From: Helicobacter monodelphidis
Lineage (GTDB): Bacteria; Campylobacterota; Campylobacteria; Campylobacterales; Helicobacteraceae
Length of the DNA: 64,000 nt
Assembly (NCBI RefSeq): GCF_003288845.1
Contig: NZ_NHYN01000003.1
Location: 84,702 to 148,701, forward strand
Direction: 5' to 3'
Within the stretch, counting starts at the first letter, position 1; every line of letters begins with the position of its first letter. Shown in pieces: positions 1 through 6,115 of this stretch. A program made the translations under genes and the position numbers. The notes under the pieces are model-generated. The model worked only from the letters and a program-made list of their open reading frames with translations, made no database searches and was not told the DNA's origin.

Positions 1-357
1 TCCAAATAAATGTTGACTAAGTATCTTTTGAAGAGATAAATATTCCAATAAAGGCATAAAAATATCTTGAATGGGCTGCAAAACAATTTCACAATGCTGA
101 ATAAAAACAGGTTGATTTTCTAAACCACGCAAGGTATAGAAAATTTTATCTTGTTTATGGAAAATACCAAACTCCGCCCTTGCACGAAAAGAATGGTGAG
201 GGGAAGAAAAAGCTGTAAAATGTACATCTTGCAAGAATGTGCACAATATTTCTCTGAAATCTCTGCATTTTTCTGCAAACTGCCTTTCATAAATATCCCC
301 ACCTTTAAAATGCTTAAAAGAACAACCACCACAAGTTTCCCATTGAAGACAATTCAT
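1..357 (-). CDS. trmA: tRNA (uracil-5-)-methyltransferase, N-terminal part (cut by window edge)
   Basis: An open frame of 119 codons runs from an ATG at 357 to the window edge without a stop. It starts MNCLQWETCGGCSFKHF and contains SPHHSFRARAEFGIFH, then YTLRGLENQ and IVLQPIQDIFMPLLEYL. The SP-x-x-S-[FY]-R-x-RAEF-x-I-x-H block is the hallmark of the N-terminal part of TrmA, which makes 5-methyluridine at position 54 of tRNA with SAM. The catalytic Cys and SAM motifs lie outside the window. It begins 20 bases beyond the fliP stop, so it may be co-transcribed with the flagellar genes. The family assignment rests on about a third of the protein. Confidence 0.8.
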   Translation of the reverse strand, partial: MNCLQWETCGGCSFKHFKGGDIYERQFAEKCRDFREILCTFLQDVHFTAFSSPHHSFRARAEFGIFHKQDKIFYTLRGLENQPVFIQHCEIVLQPIQDIFMPLLEYLSLQKILSQHLFG

Positions 358-377
358 GTGAACTCTACTTTATTCCG

Positions 378-1241
378 TCATTTGAAACTAGCGACAAGGT
401 TTCCTGCAAGCAGATTAAATCCATCAACGAGCACAAAGATAAGAATCTTGAAAGGTAGAGAAATCATCACCGGTGGTAGCATCATCATACCCATTGCCAT
501 CAAAATGGAGCTAACAACCATATCAATTGCCAAAAAAGGTAAATAAATCAAAAAGCCGATTTGAAAAGCTGTCTTAATCTCGCTAATCATAAAAGCTGGA
601 ATTGCAATGAGTAAAGGTACATCATCAATTGTTTGAGGATTATCCATTTGTCGTATACGATAAAAAAGGGCAATATCTTTTTCCCTCGTATTACGAATCA
701 TAAACTCCTTAAATGGGCGTACGGCACGGTCAAAAGCCACTTCATATGAAATCTGTTTATCCAAATAAGGACGAATACCCACCTCATAGCTTTGCTTTGC
801 CACAGGTTCCATAATAAAAAAAGTTAGCACCATTGCCAATGAAACTAATAATTGTGTGGGCGGGGATTGTTGTGTTCCCATTGCAGTTCTAAGAAAAGAA
901 AATACAATGATAATCCGTGCAAAGCTTGTCATTACAAGAACTAAGGAAGGGGCTAAAACAAGCAATGTAAGAATAACAACAATGTTTAATGTTGTTACCA
1001 AATCGCCCGGGTCAGTTGGTGCACCGATGGTTAAATTCACACTCGGAGGCGTGGGGGCGATAGGTGGCATTGCTGGAGTTTGTGCACGCATCTGTGCTTG
1101 TTGTTGCATTGCTGAAATAGGTTGCGGTGGCTGTGGCGTAACAATTGGTTGATTCGCGTTAGCAGGAGCCGCAAACACAGAAATATTAATCAGCACCGCA
1201 CTAAGCAAAAGTACTCTAAAGAATCTTTTTGCAATAGTCAT
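378..1241 (-). CDS. fliP: Flagellar type III export protein FliP
   Basis: FliP is a membrane core subunit of the flagellar type III export gate (FliPQR), where it helps form the export channel in the basal body. The 287-residue product begins with a signal-like segment ending near FAAPANA. A Pro/Gln/Met-rich stretch (about residues 30-70) follows, then hydrophobic segments including LNIVVILTLLVLAPSLVLVM and the family block FRTAMGTQQSPPTQLL, and near the end MGMMMLPPVMISLPFKI. FliP is usually about 245-250 residues; the extra length is mostly the Pro/Gln-rich region after the signal. The start overlaps the motB stop by 4 bases, indicating translational coupling. In H. pylori fliP also lies beside glmU. 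Confidence 0.95.
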   Translation of the reverse strand: MTIAKRFFRVLLLSAVLINISVFAAPANANQPIVTPQPPQPISAMQQQAQMRAQTPAMPPIAPTPPSVNLTIGAPTDPGDLVTTLNIVVILTLLVLAPSLVLVMTSFARIIIVFSFLRTAMGTQQSPPTQLLVSLAMVLTFFIMEPVAKQSYEVGIRPYLDKQISYEVAFDRAVRPFKEFMIRNTREKDIALFYRIRQMDNPQTIDDVPLLIAIPAFMISEIKTAFQIGFLIYLPFLAIDMVVSSILMAMGMMMLPPVMISLPFKILIFVLVDGFNLLAGNLVASFK

Positions 1242-2035
1242 CGCTGGAAACCTTGAAGTGTCTTTTGTAAAATATTCTCCTGAATAACATTCTTAACATC
1301 TTGTCCCTCATCAAGACGTTTAGGATAGAAATGCAAATCCACTCTCTCGTTACCTTCCCTACTTTTCGCATCTCTAGCATAAGTGAGAGGATCTTTATCA
1401 CCACGACCAAATGTAAATATTCTATCAGCAGCAAATCCTTGATCTTTGATAATGCGTGAAACACTCAATGCACGCATTGCAGTAAGAGTTAATTTGTCAT
1501 TATATTCCGCCTCTGTGGGTAATGGGTTTAAATCCGTATGTCCTCGCACTTCTACATAAACATTATCCGGAAATCTCTTTGCTAAGGCTGCAATTCTGCG
1601 GACAAATTGCTCCCCATCAGCATTACGAATATTTACCTTACCGGCATCAAAAAGCAATCCTGCAGGAAGACGCAAAATAAACCCCTCACTACCATCACCT
1701 TTAATATCTGAAGTTCCATCGGATACTTGTAGCATTTCTTGCAATTCAATATACAGAGTCTCTACTCTACGCACCTCATCTGAAAATTCCGGCGATGGAA
1801 TCATCTCTGTTTGTGTTTGCACACGATTCTTGCCGGGTTCTGTTTTTACGCCACCTGGCAGAATGCTCATTGCACCATCAATACTCCCCTCTGCTTCAGA
1901 GAGCTTTTTACCATCAAAAGACGCCATTGAAAGCAACAAAATGAAGAATGTCAAAAGGAGACTCATCAAGTCTCCGAATGTCCCTAACCAAGTAGGCAAT
2001 ACATCTGGACAATCACAAGACGGGCATTTTGCCAT
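1238..2035 (-). CDS. motB: Flagellar stator protein, MotB/PomB type
   Basis: This is the peptidoglycan-binding stator subunit that, with MotA, turns ion flow into flagellar torque. The N-terminus CPSCDCP...LPTWLGTFGDLMS leads into one membrane helix (about residues 17-38) carrying the ion-binding Asp22. The C-terminal half is an OmpA/MotB peptidoglycan-binding domain (VEVRGHTDLNPL, then RALSVSRIIKDQG and FGRGDKDP). The Cys-rich start and W-x-GTF-x-DLMSLL block are much closer to sodium-type PomB than to the AVPYADFLSLLLALF form I recall in H. pylori and Campylobacter MotB. Length 265 is normal. The ion used cannot be read from the sequence alone. It sits 12 bases after motA and overlaps fliP by 4. 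Confidence 0.93.
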   Translation of the reverse strand: MAKCPSCDCPDVLPTWLGTFGDLMSLLLTFFILLLSMASFDGKKLSEAEGSIDGAMSILPGGVKTEPGKNRVQTQTEMIPSPEFSDEVRRVETLYIELQEMLQVSDGTSDIKGDGSEGFILRLPAGLLFDAGKVNIRNADGEQFVRRIAALAKRFPDNVYVEVRGHTDLNPLPTEAEYNDKLTLTAMRALSVSRIIKDQGFAADRIFTFGRGDKDPLTYARDAKSREGNERVDLHFYPKRLDEGQDVKNVIQENILQKTLQGFQR

Positions 2036-2047
2036 TCTTTCTCCTTA

Positions 2048-2812
2048 TTATTCAAACTGGCTAATTCTTTGCGAAGGTGGCAAGAAAGATAGAAGTTTTG
2101 TTTCCAGATTTCTTGGGTTATCACCTCGTTGAATCGACATAATCCCCTCTAAAACAAGTTGCTTAACAAGTGCTTCATCATTTGCACGTAAAATAAGAAT
2201 ACTATTAATCGGAGAACCAAGAACATTACCAATCAAAGAACCATAAAAAGTTGTAATCAACGCCACCGCCATCGCTGGTCCAATCGCCGAAGGGTCAGAC
2301 ATATTCAAAAGCATTGCCACCAAACCAATAAGTGTCCCAAGCATTCCATATCCTCCTGCTAACGCACCCCAAGTTGAAAAAATACTTGCATTCTCTTTAT
2401 GTCTTGAAAGGGTTTGGTCCATATCTAATTCCAAAAGCTCACGAATCGTGTCTGCCTCAGCACCGTCAATAGCCATTCCAAGCCCTTTGCGCAAAAACTC
2501 ATCTTCTTCTTGGTTTGCACTTTGTTCAAGTGACAGGATTCCATCTCTCCTCGCTTGCGTAGAATAGTCCACCATTTTTTTGACAAGTCCGGGAACATCA
2601 ACTTGTGGTGGCTTAAAAGCAATCATAAAGAACTTAAATGTACCTTTTATGTGCTCCATCTTATAAGAAATCAACAATGCGGCAATCGATCCTCCAAAAG
2701 TAATCAACACGGAAGGAATATCAATATAGGGTCCAATTCCAGCTCCAGTCATCATCGCCCAACCTAAAAGAATCCATACCGCCACCATACCAATGACTGA
2801 TGCTATATCCAT
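2048..2812 (-). CDS. motA: Flagellar stator protein, MotA/PomA type
   Basis: This is the four-helix inner-membrane stator subunit that surrounds MotB and contacts the rotor. The 254 residues contain IDIPSVLITFGGSIAALLIS, the cytoplasmic loop with LRKGLGMAIDGAEAD, and the conserved MLGTLIGLVAMLLNMSDP followed by IGPAMAVALITTFYGSLIGN. Length and the M-x-GTL-x-GLVAML-x-NM-x-DP-x-AIGPAMAVAL block match PomA/MotA of the sodium-type clade closely. It is the first gene of the motA-motB-fliP run and faces away from glmU. The start at 2812 is MDIAS, and a TATAAT lies about 37 bases upstream. Confidence 0.94.
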   Translation of the reverse strand: MDIASVIGMVAVWILLGWAMMTGAGIGPYIDIPSVLITFGGSIAALLISYKMEHIKGTFKFFMIAFKPPQVDVPGLVKKMVDYSTQARRDGILSLEQSANQEEDEFLRKGLGMAIDGAEADTIRELLELDMDQTLSRHKENASIFSTWGALAGGYGMLGTLIGLVAMLLNMSDPSAIGPAMAVALITTFYGSLIGNVLGSPINSILILRANDEALVKQLVLEGIMSIQRGDNPRNLETKLLSFLPPSQRISQFE

Positions 2813-2848
2813 ACGCTAAACCTCTCTTTGGTTTAATTTTCTATAAAA

Positions 2849-2854
2849 ATTATA
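2849..2854 (-). promoter_or_regulatory. Candidate -10 box for motA-motB-fliP
   Basis: TATAAT on the minus strand, 36 bases before the motA start. No good -35 hexamer stands 17 bases upstream, which is common for housekeeping promoters in Helicobacter. No sigma54 or sigma28 pattern was seen in this divergent gap. Low certainty because the region is AT-rich. Confidence 0.35.
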
Positions 2855-2946
2855 GTGTAAAATTAGGAATTATATAGGTAATTGTGTTAAAATCATCTAA
2901 AGCTAAGAGCAATTTTTTTGAGTTTTTTTATCGAGAAGGAGAATAT

Positions 2947-4260
2947 ATGCGTAATTGTTCAATTGTGATTTTAGCAGCAGGTATGGGAAGTCGAATGAAG
3001 TCCTCTACGCCTAAAGTTTTGCATCAGATTTGTGGGCGAGAAATGCTTTATTATAGCTTAAAAGAAGCATTAAAAATAAGTGATGATGTGAGCGTTATAC
3101 TTTATCATTCAGCAGATAAAATACAAGAAGTTATGCAACAACATTTTCCAAAAATTCGTTTCATCAGACAAGATTATGAGAATTATCCCGGAACAGGTGG
3201 TGCGATTATATCTTTTTTAAAATCTTATACACCTAGATACCCCTCTTTGTTAATTTTAAATGGTGATATGCCTTTGGTGCAAGCAGAAGAATTGCAACAA
3301 TTTTTAGATACAAATGCAGAAATTGTAATGAGTGTATTGCGTTTGCAAAAAGGTGATGGCTATGGACGTATTATTATGCAAAATGGGCAAGTTAAGGGCA
3401 TTGTGGAAGAAAAAGATGCAACATTAGAGCAGAAGAAAATCAATATTGTAAATGCGGGAGTGTATCTTATTTCTTGTGAGGTGCTGCAGAGATTCCTACC
3501 TTGCTTGAACAACAACAATGCACAACAAGAATATTATTTAACAGACATTGTGAGCTTAGCTTTAGAGAAAAAAATTTTACTTCAACCGCTAGAAGTGAAA
3601 GAGGAGAATTTTAAGGGTGTTAACACAAAACTTGACTTAAGCATTGCAGAAGAAATTATGCTTGAACGTATTCGGAATTATTGGTTAAATGAGGGTGTGA
3701 TTATGCATCAAAAAGAGAGTATTTATATCGATGAACGTGCTGAATTTATCGGGGAATGCGAAATTGAAGGGGGTGTAAAGATTTTTGGGAATTGCAAAAT
3801 TATTGACTCGATAATTAAGGCACATAGTGTTGTAGAATTCAGTGAAATTGCCCATAGCGATATTGGTCCCTTCGCACACATTCGCCCTCAAACACAAATG
3901 ATTAATACACATATTGGAAATTTTGTAGAAGTCAAAAAAGGTATTTTAAAAGGTGTAAAAGCCGGGCATTTAAGCTATCTTGGAGATTGTGAGATTGATG
4001 AGGGGAGCAATATTGGTGCGGGTGTGATTACTTGTAATTATGATGGCAAACAAAAACATCAAACAAGAATTGGAAAAAATGTTTTTGTAGGTAGCGACAC
4101 ACAACTTGTTGCACCCATTAATCTTGCTGATGATGTTTTAATTGCAGCTGGAAGCACAATTACAACTGATGTTCCTCAAGGGTCTTTGGCTATTTCTCGC
4201 ACAAAGCAAAATCATAAGGAAAATTTCTTTTATACATTTTTTAATAAGGAGAAAAAGTGA
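2947..4260 (+). CDS. glmU: Bifunctional N-acetylglucosamine-1-phosphate uridyltransferase / glucosamine-1-phosphate acetyltransferase
   Basis: GlmU makes UDP-GlcNAc, the precursor of peptidoglycan and LPS, in two cytoplasmic steps. The N-terminal nucleotidyltransferase domain has the LAAGMGSRMKSSTPKVLH motif, then LNGDMPLV and a GTGGA motif. The C-terminal half is a left-handed beta-helix of hexapeptide repeats (about residues 235-430) with GHLSYLGDCEIDEGSNIGAG and CNYDGKQKHQT, the acetyltransferase site. The start at 2947 is preferred over an in-frame GTG at 2884 because the AAGGAG-type site just upstream is well spaced and MRNCSIVILAAG is the expected N-terminus, giving 437 residues. Its stop overlaps thiS. 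Confidence 0.96.
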   Translation: MRNCSIVILAAGMGSRMKSSTPKVLHQICGREMLYYSLKEALKISDDVSVILYHSADKIQEVMQQHFPKIRFIRQDYENYPGTGGAIISFLKSYTPRYPSLLILNGDMPLVQAEELQQFLDTNAEIVMSVLRLQKGDGYGRIIMQNGQVKGIVEEKDATLEQKKINIVNAGVYLISCEVLQRFLPCLNNNNAQQEYYLTDIVSLALEKKILLQPLEVKEENFKGVNTKLDLSIAEEIMLERIRNYWLNEGVIMHQKESIYIDERAEFIGECEIEGGVKIFGNCKIIDSIIKAHSVVEFSEIAHSDIGPFAHIRPQTQMINTHIGNFVEVKKGILKGVKAGHLSYLGDCEIDEGSNIGAGVITCNYDGKQKHQTRIGKNVFVGSDTQLVAPINLADDVLIAAGSTITTDVPQGSLAISRTKQNHKENFFYTFFNKEKK

Positions 4261-4466
4261 ATCTTAAGGTAAACGGAAATCAATCAGCAAACTATGAAGA
4301 GGGTATTTCATTGCAAAAGCTTATTGAAAAATTGGGGGTAGATTCTAAGGTTTTAGCAGCTGCTGTGAATATGGAAATTGTGAAAAAAGATGCATGGAAA
4401 GAAAAAATTTTACATGAAAATGATGAAATTGAATTATTGCATTTTGTGGGTGGAGGAAGTCGATAA
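4257..4466 (+). CDS. thiS: Sulfur carrier protein ThiS
   Basis: ThiS is a small ubiquitin-fold carrier whose C-terminal glycine is adenylated by ThiF and turned into a thiocarboxylate, the sulfur donor for the thiazole of thiamine. The 69 residues start MNLKVNGNQ, contain LQKLIEKLGVDSKVLAAAVN and IVKKDAW, and end LHFVGGGSR. The GTG start overlaps the glmU stop (GTGA), so it is translationally coupled to it. The two residues after the glycines are odd: most ThiS proteins end in GG or GGG. Other thiamine genes are not in the window. Confidence 0.85.
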   Translation: MNLKVNGNQSANYEEGISLQKLIEKLGVDSKVLAAAVNMEIVKKDAWKEKILHENDEIELLHFVGGGSR

Positions 4467-4519
4467 AAGGGCTGAATTCTTCTGAAATATTTGTATTTTA
4501 GAAGAATTTACCTGCAGTC

Positions 4520-4548
4520 TTGACAAAAAGAATAAAATCAGATATAAT
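4520..4548 (+). promoter_or_regulatory. Consensus sigma70 promoter of the tRNA array
   Basis: TTGACA (4520-4525), a 17-base spacer and TATAAT (4543-4548) form a perfect consensus promoter 22 bases before tRNA-Lys. Consensus -35 boxes are rare in this group, so this suggests strong stable-RNA transcription. Confidence 0.85.
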
Positions 4549-4569
4549 CCAATCCTTGTTTAATCGTTA

Positions 4570-4645
4570 GACCCGTTAGCTCAGTTGGTAGAGCAATTCC
4601 CTTTTAAGGAATGGGCCGTTGGTTCGAATCCAACACGGGTCACCA
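4570..4645 (+). tRNA. tRNA-Lys (anticodon TTT)
   Basis: The acceptor GACCCGT pairs with ACGGGTC, followed by A and an encoded CCA. The D arm is GCTC...GAGC, the anticodon loop CTTTTAA gives TTT, and the T loop is GGTTCGAATCC. First gene of the four-tRNA array. Confidence 0.97.
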
Positions 4646-4664
4646 TTCTTTTTGCTAAATTAGT

Positions 4665-4739
4665 GGCCCCGTCATCTAGTGGTTAGGATACCACCCTTTC
4701 ACGGTGGCTACAGGGGTTCGAGTCCCCTCGGGGTCACCA
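4665..4739 (+). tRNA. tRNA-Glu (anticodon TTC)
   Basis: Acceptor GGCCCCG/CGGGGTC plus discriminator A and encoded CCA. The anticodon stem is CCACC/GGTGG with loop CTTTCAC, giving TTC. Charging of this tRNA and of tRNA-Gln is relevant to the GluRS gene at 24.5-25.8 kb. Confidence 0.97.
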
Positions 4740-4771
4740 AGTTAGTGCAAATTTGATTTTCTGTATTTTTT

Positions 4772-4847
4772 GGTCGCTTAGCTCAGTTGGTAGAGCGCCA
4801 CCCTTACAAGGTGGATGTCATAAGTTCGAGTCTTATAGCGACCACCA
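4772..4847 (+). tRNA. tRNA-Val (anticodon TAC)
   Basis: Acceptor GGTCGCT/AGCGACC, discriminator A, encoded CCA. The anticodon loop CTTACAA gives TAC, and the T loop GTTCGAG is intact. Confidence 0.97.
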
Positions 4848-4852
4848 TCTAT

Positions 4853-4929
4853 GGAGCGGTAGTTCAGCTGGTTAGAATACCTGCCTGTCACGCAGGGGGT
4901 CGCGGGTTCGAGTCCCGTCCGCTCCGCCA
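4853..4929 (+). tRNA. tRNA-Asp (anticodon GTC)
   Basis: Acceptor GGAGCGG/CCGCTCC, discriminator G, encoded CCA. The anticodon stem CCTGC/GCAGG with loop CTGTCAC gives GTC. It starts five bases after tRNA-Val, so the array is one transcript. No repeat of its 3' end (an integration scar) was seen downstream. Confidence 0.97.
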
Positions 4930-5076
4930 CTCTTTTTCACTACATCCATCTTTGTTGGTTTTTTTATCCCTAAATGTCAGCTACTTGGATACTATTGGGT
5001 AGTAGGCGATACCTTTTAAAATCCCTTATTTGGATATAGCCAACAAATAATGTTTAGAATACTTTACTATTGCTAA

Positions 5077-5258
5077 GATGGGATTAATGTTTTGAAATTT
5101 ACTCGAATATTTTTAGCCTTTAGAACAAGTACTTATCTTGATTATTTCCACAGAAGTAGACATGGAATGTAACATATGATTCTTTTAAAAGTGATGGATT
5201 AAATAACAGTAGGGTTGATTTTATCTTTAAGTTTGGTCGTTCTCTCAAGTTCGCATAA
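5077..5258 (+). pseudogene. Frameshifted remnant of an unidentified protein
   Basis: Two adjoining short frames read like one protein interrupted by a frameshift near 5165. The first gives LKFTRIFLAFRTSTYLDYF up to HRSRHG (stop at 5170-5172). The second picks up at 5163 with WNVTYDSFKSDG and ends RVDFIFKFGRSLKFA (stop 5256-5258). Alternating polar and aromatic residues look like beta-strands, as in the C-terminal end of an outer-membrane barrel, but no family is recognised. No start codon or ribosome site is present. It could be chance. Confidence 0.3.
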
Positions 5259-5402
5259 TCTAAAATATTATTTTTTTCGCTAAACCTAACAATACCCCAA
5301 GCTTAAGAGCTAAATTTTAAATGTGAAAATGGTTGTATGGCACATTGTGCTTAAAGAGACTTACAAATAACACCACTCGATAAGCAAAGAGTCTATAATA
5401 AC

Positions 5403-5437
5403 TGCCCCCCATCGCTTGATTTTGATAAGCGGGGGCA
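5403..5437 (-). terminator. Candidate terminator hairpin after the flaG-fliD-fliS operon
   Basis: TGCCCCC (5403-5409) pairs with GGGGGCA (5431-5437), and the inner GCTT/AAGC extends the stem after a small bulge. It lies just past the last gene of the minus-strand operon. No clean T run follows, so termination efficiency is uncertain. Confidence 0.45.
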
Positions 5438-5452
5438 ATCGTCTCTCAATAA

Positions 5453-5707
5453 CTAAAACTGCAAAGTAGATTGTCCATAAGGGTTAGTCCTAACAAATTG
5501 ACGAATCTTACGAATATTATCCATCTTTTCTTTTAGAACACCCTTGCTTTCTTGAAAAATTTCAATTCCCTGCTCTAAATAACTTAAAGCCTCCTCTGCT
5601 TTTTCTCGACTTTCAAATTCTTGAGGCAATGCCTCAAAAGCTACAATTAACTTTTCAGGATCACGTTCTACAATAGCGACTTTAAACTGCGTTTCCCAAC
5701 AACTCAT
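5453..5707 (-). CDS. Small FliT-like protein downstream of FliS
   Basis: An 84-residue, mostly helical, charged protein starting MSCWETQFKVAIVERDPEKL and ending TNPYGQSTLQF. The start at 5707 has a purine-rich site (GAGAGAGG) upstream and overlaps the end of fliS by 26 bases; the longer in-frame start would lie deep within fliS. A gene of this size follows fliS in H. pylori (I recall HP0754). FliT is the export chaperone of FliD in other bacteria, and the position beside fliS and fliD fits that role, but sequence similarity to FliT cannot be shown by eye. Confidence 0.65.
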   Translation of the reverse strand: MSCWETQFKVAIVERDPEKLIVAFEALPQEFESREKAEEALSYLEQGIEIFQESKGVLKEKMDNIRKIRQFVRTNPYGQSTLQF

Positions 5708-6080
5708 TTGGATGAACCTCTCTCCATGCTTCAAGAAGTCCGCGTGTAACACGAACAACTGTATCAATTTTTGTAACATCATCTTCTACATTGGCTTGAG
5801 TAAGAAGTTTAATTTGATGCGTATAAAGCCCAGTGAGGTAATGTGCAACCTCTCCACCTCTCTCATAATCCAACGAACTTAGAAGTTCCGCAAAAATATC
5901 GGTAATTCTATTAATGTAATAAATTTTTTTCTCGATATCTTCGTCTTCTATACCCTTTTTCGCCAAAGCACTAAAGCGCAAAATGCCCTCATACAGCATT
6001 TCAACAAGTTTTGCTGGCGATTCTACAGATGCCGAACTCTGTGCATAAGCACCATAAGCCTTTCCTTTTTGCATATCCAC
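5682..6080 (-). CDS. fliS: Flagellin export chaperone FliS
   Basis: FliS binds the C-terminal helix of flagellin in the cytoplasm and keeps it export-ready. The 132-residue product begins MDMQKGKAYGAYAQSSASVE, then PAKLVEMLYEGILRFS, the conserved FliS core, and continues with GGEVAHYLTGLYTHQIKLL. It follows fliD by 35 bases and overlaps the FliT-like gene. Flagellins themselves lie outside the window. Confidence 0.93.
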   Translation of the reverse strand: MDMQKGKAYGAYAQSSASVESPAKLVEMLYEGILRFSALAKKGIEDEDIEKKIYYINRITDIFAELLSSLDYERGGEVAHYLTGLYTHQIKLLTQANVEDDVTKIDTVVRVTRGLLEAWREVHPNELLGNAV

Positions 6081-6115
6081 TCCTTTGCTGCCTTACAAAT
6101 TCCTAACTTTATCGC

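Larger units (their letters stand above)
4930..5452. other. Gene-poor stretch after the tRNA array
   Basis: About 520 bases hold no intact gene. The 71-codon frame that runs through the tRNAs is not coding. The only coding-like material is the frameshifted fragment at 5077-5258. A GC-rich hairpin (5403-5437) sits next to the end of the fliS-side operon. Stable-RNA arrays are common integration sites, so loss of an older insert is possible but unproven. Confidence 0.5.

Noticed and set aside
4787..5002. Open frame running through tRNA-Val and tRNA-Asp
   Set aside because: It overlaps two well-formed tRNA genes, and its protein text simply translates tRNA stems. Not coding.
4853..5452. Search for an attachment-site duplicate of the tRNA-Asp 3' end
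   Set aside because: No second copy of the tRNA 3' end was seen downstream to 5452, so no integration scar can be claimed.
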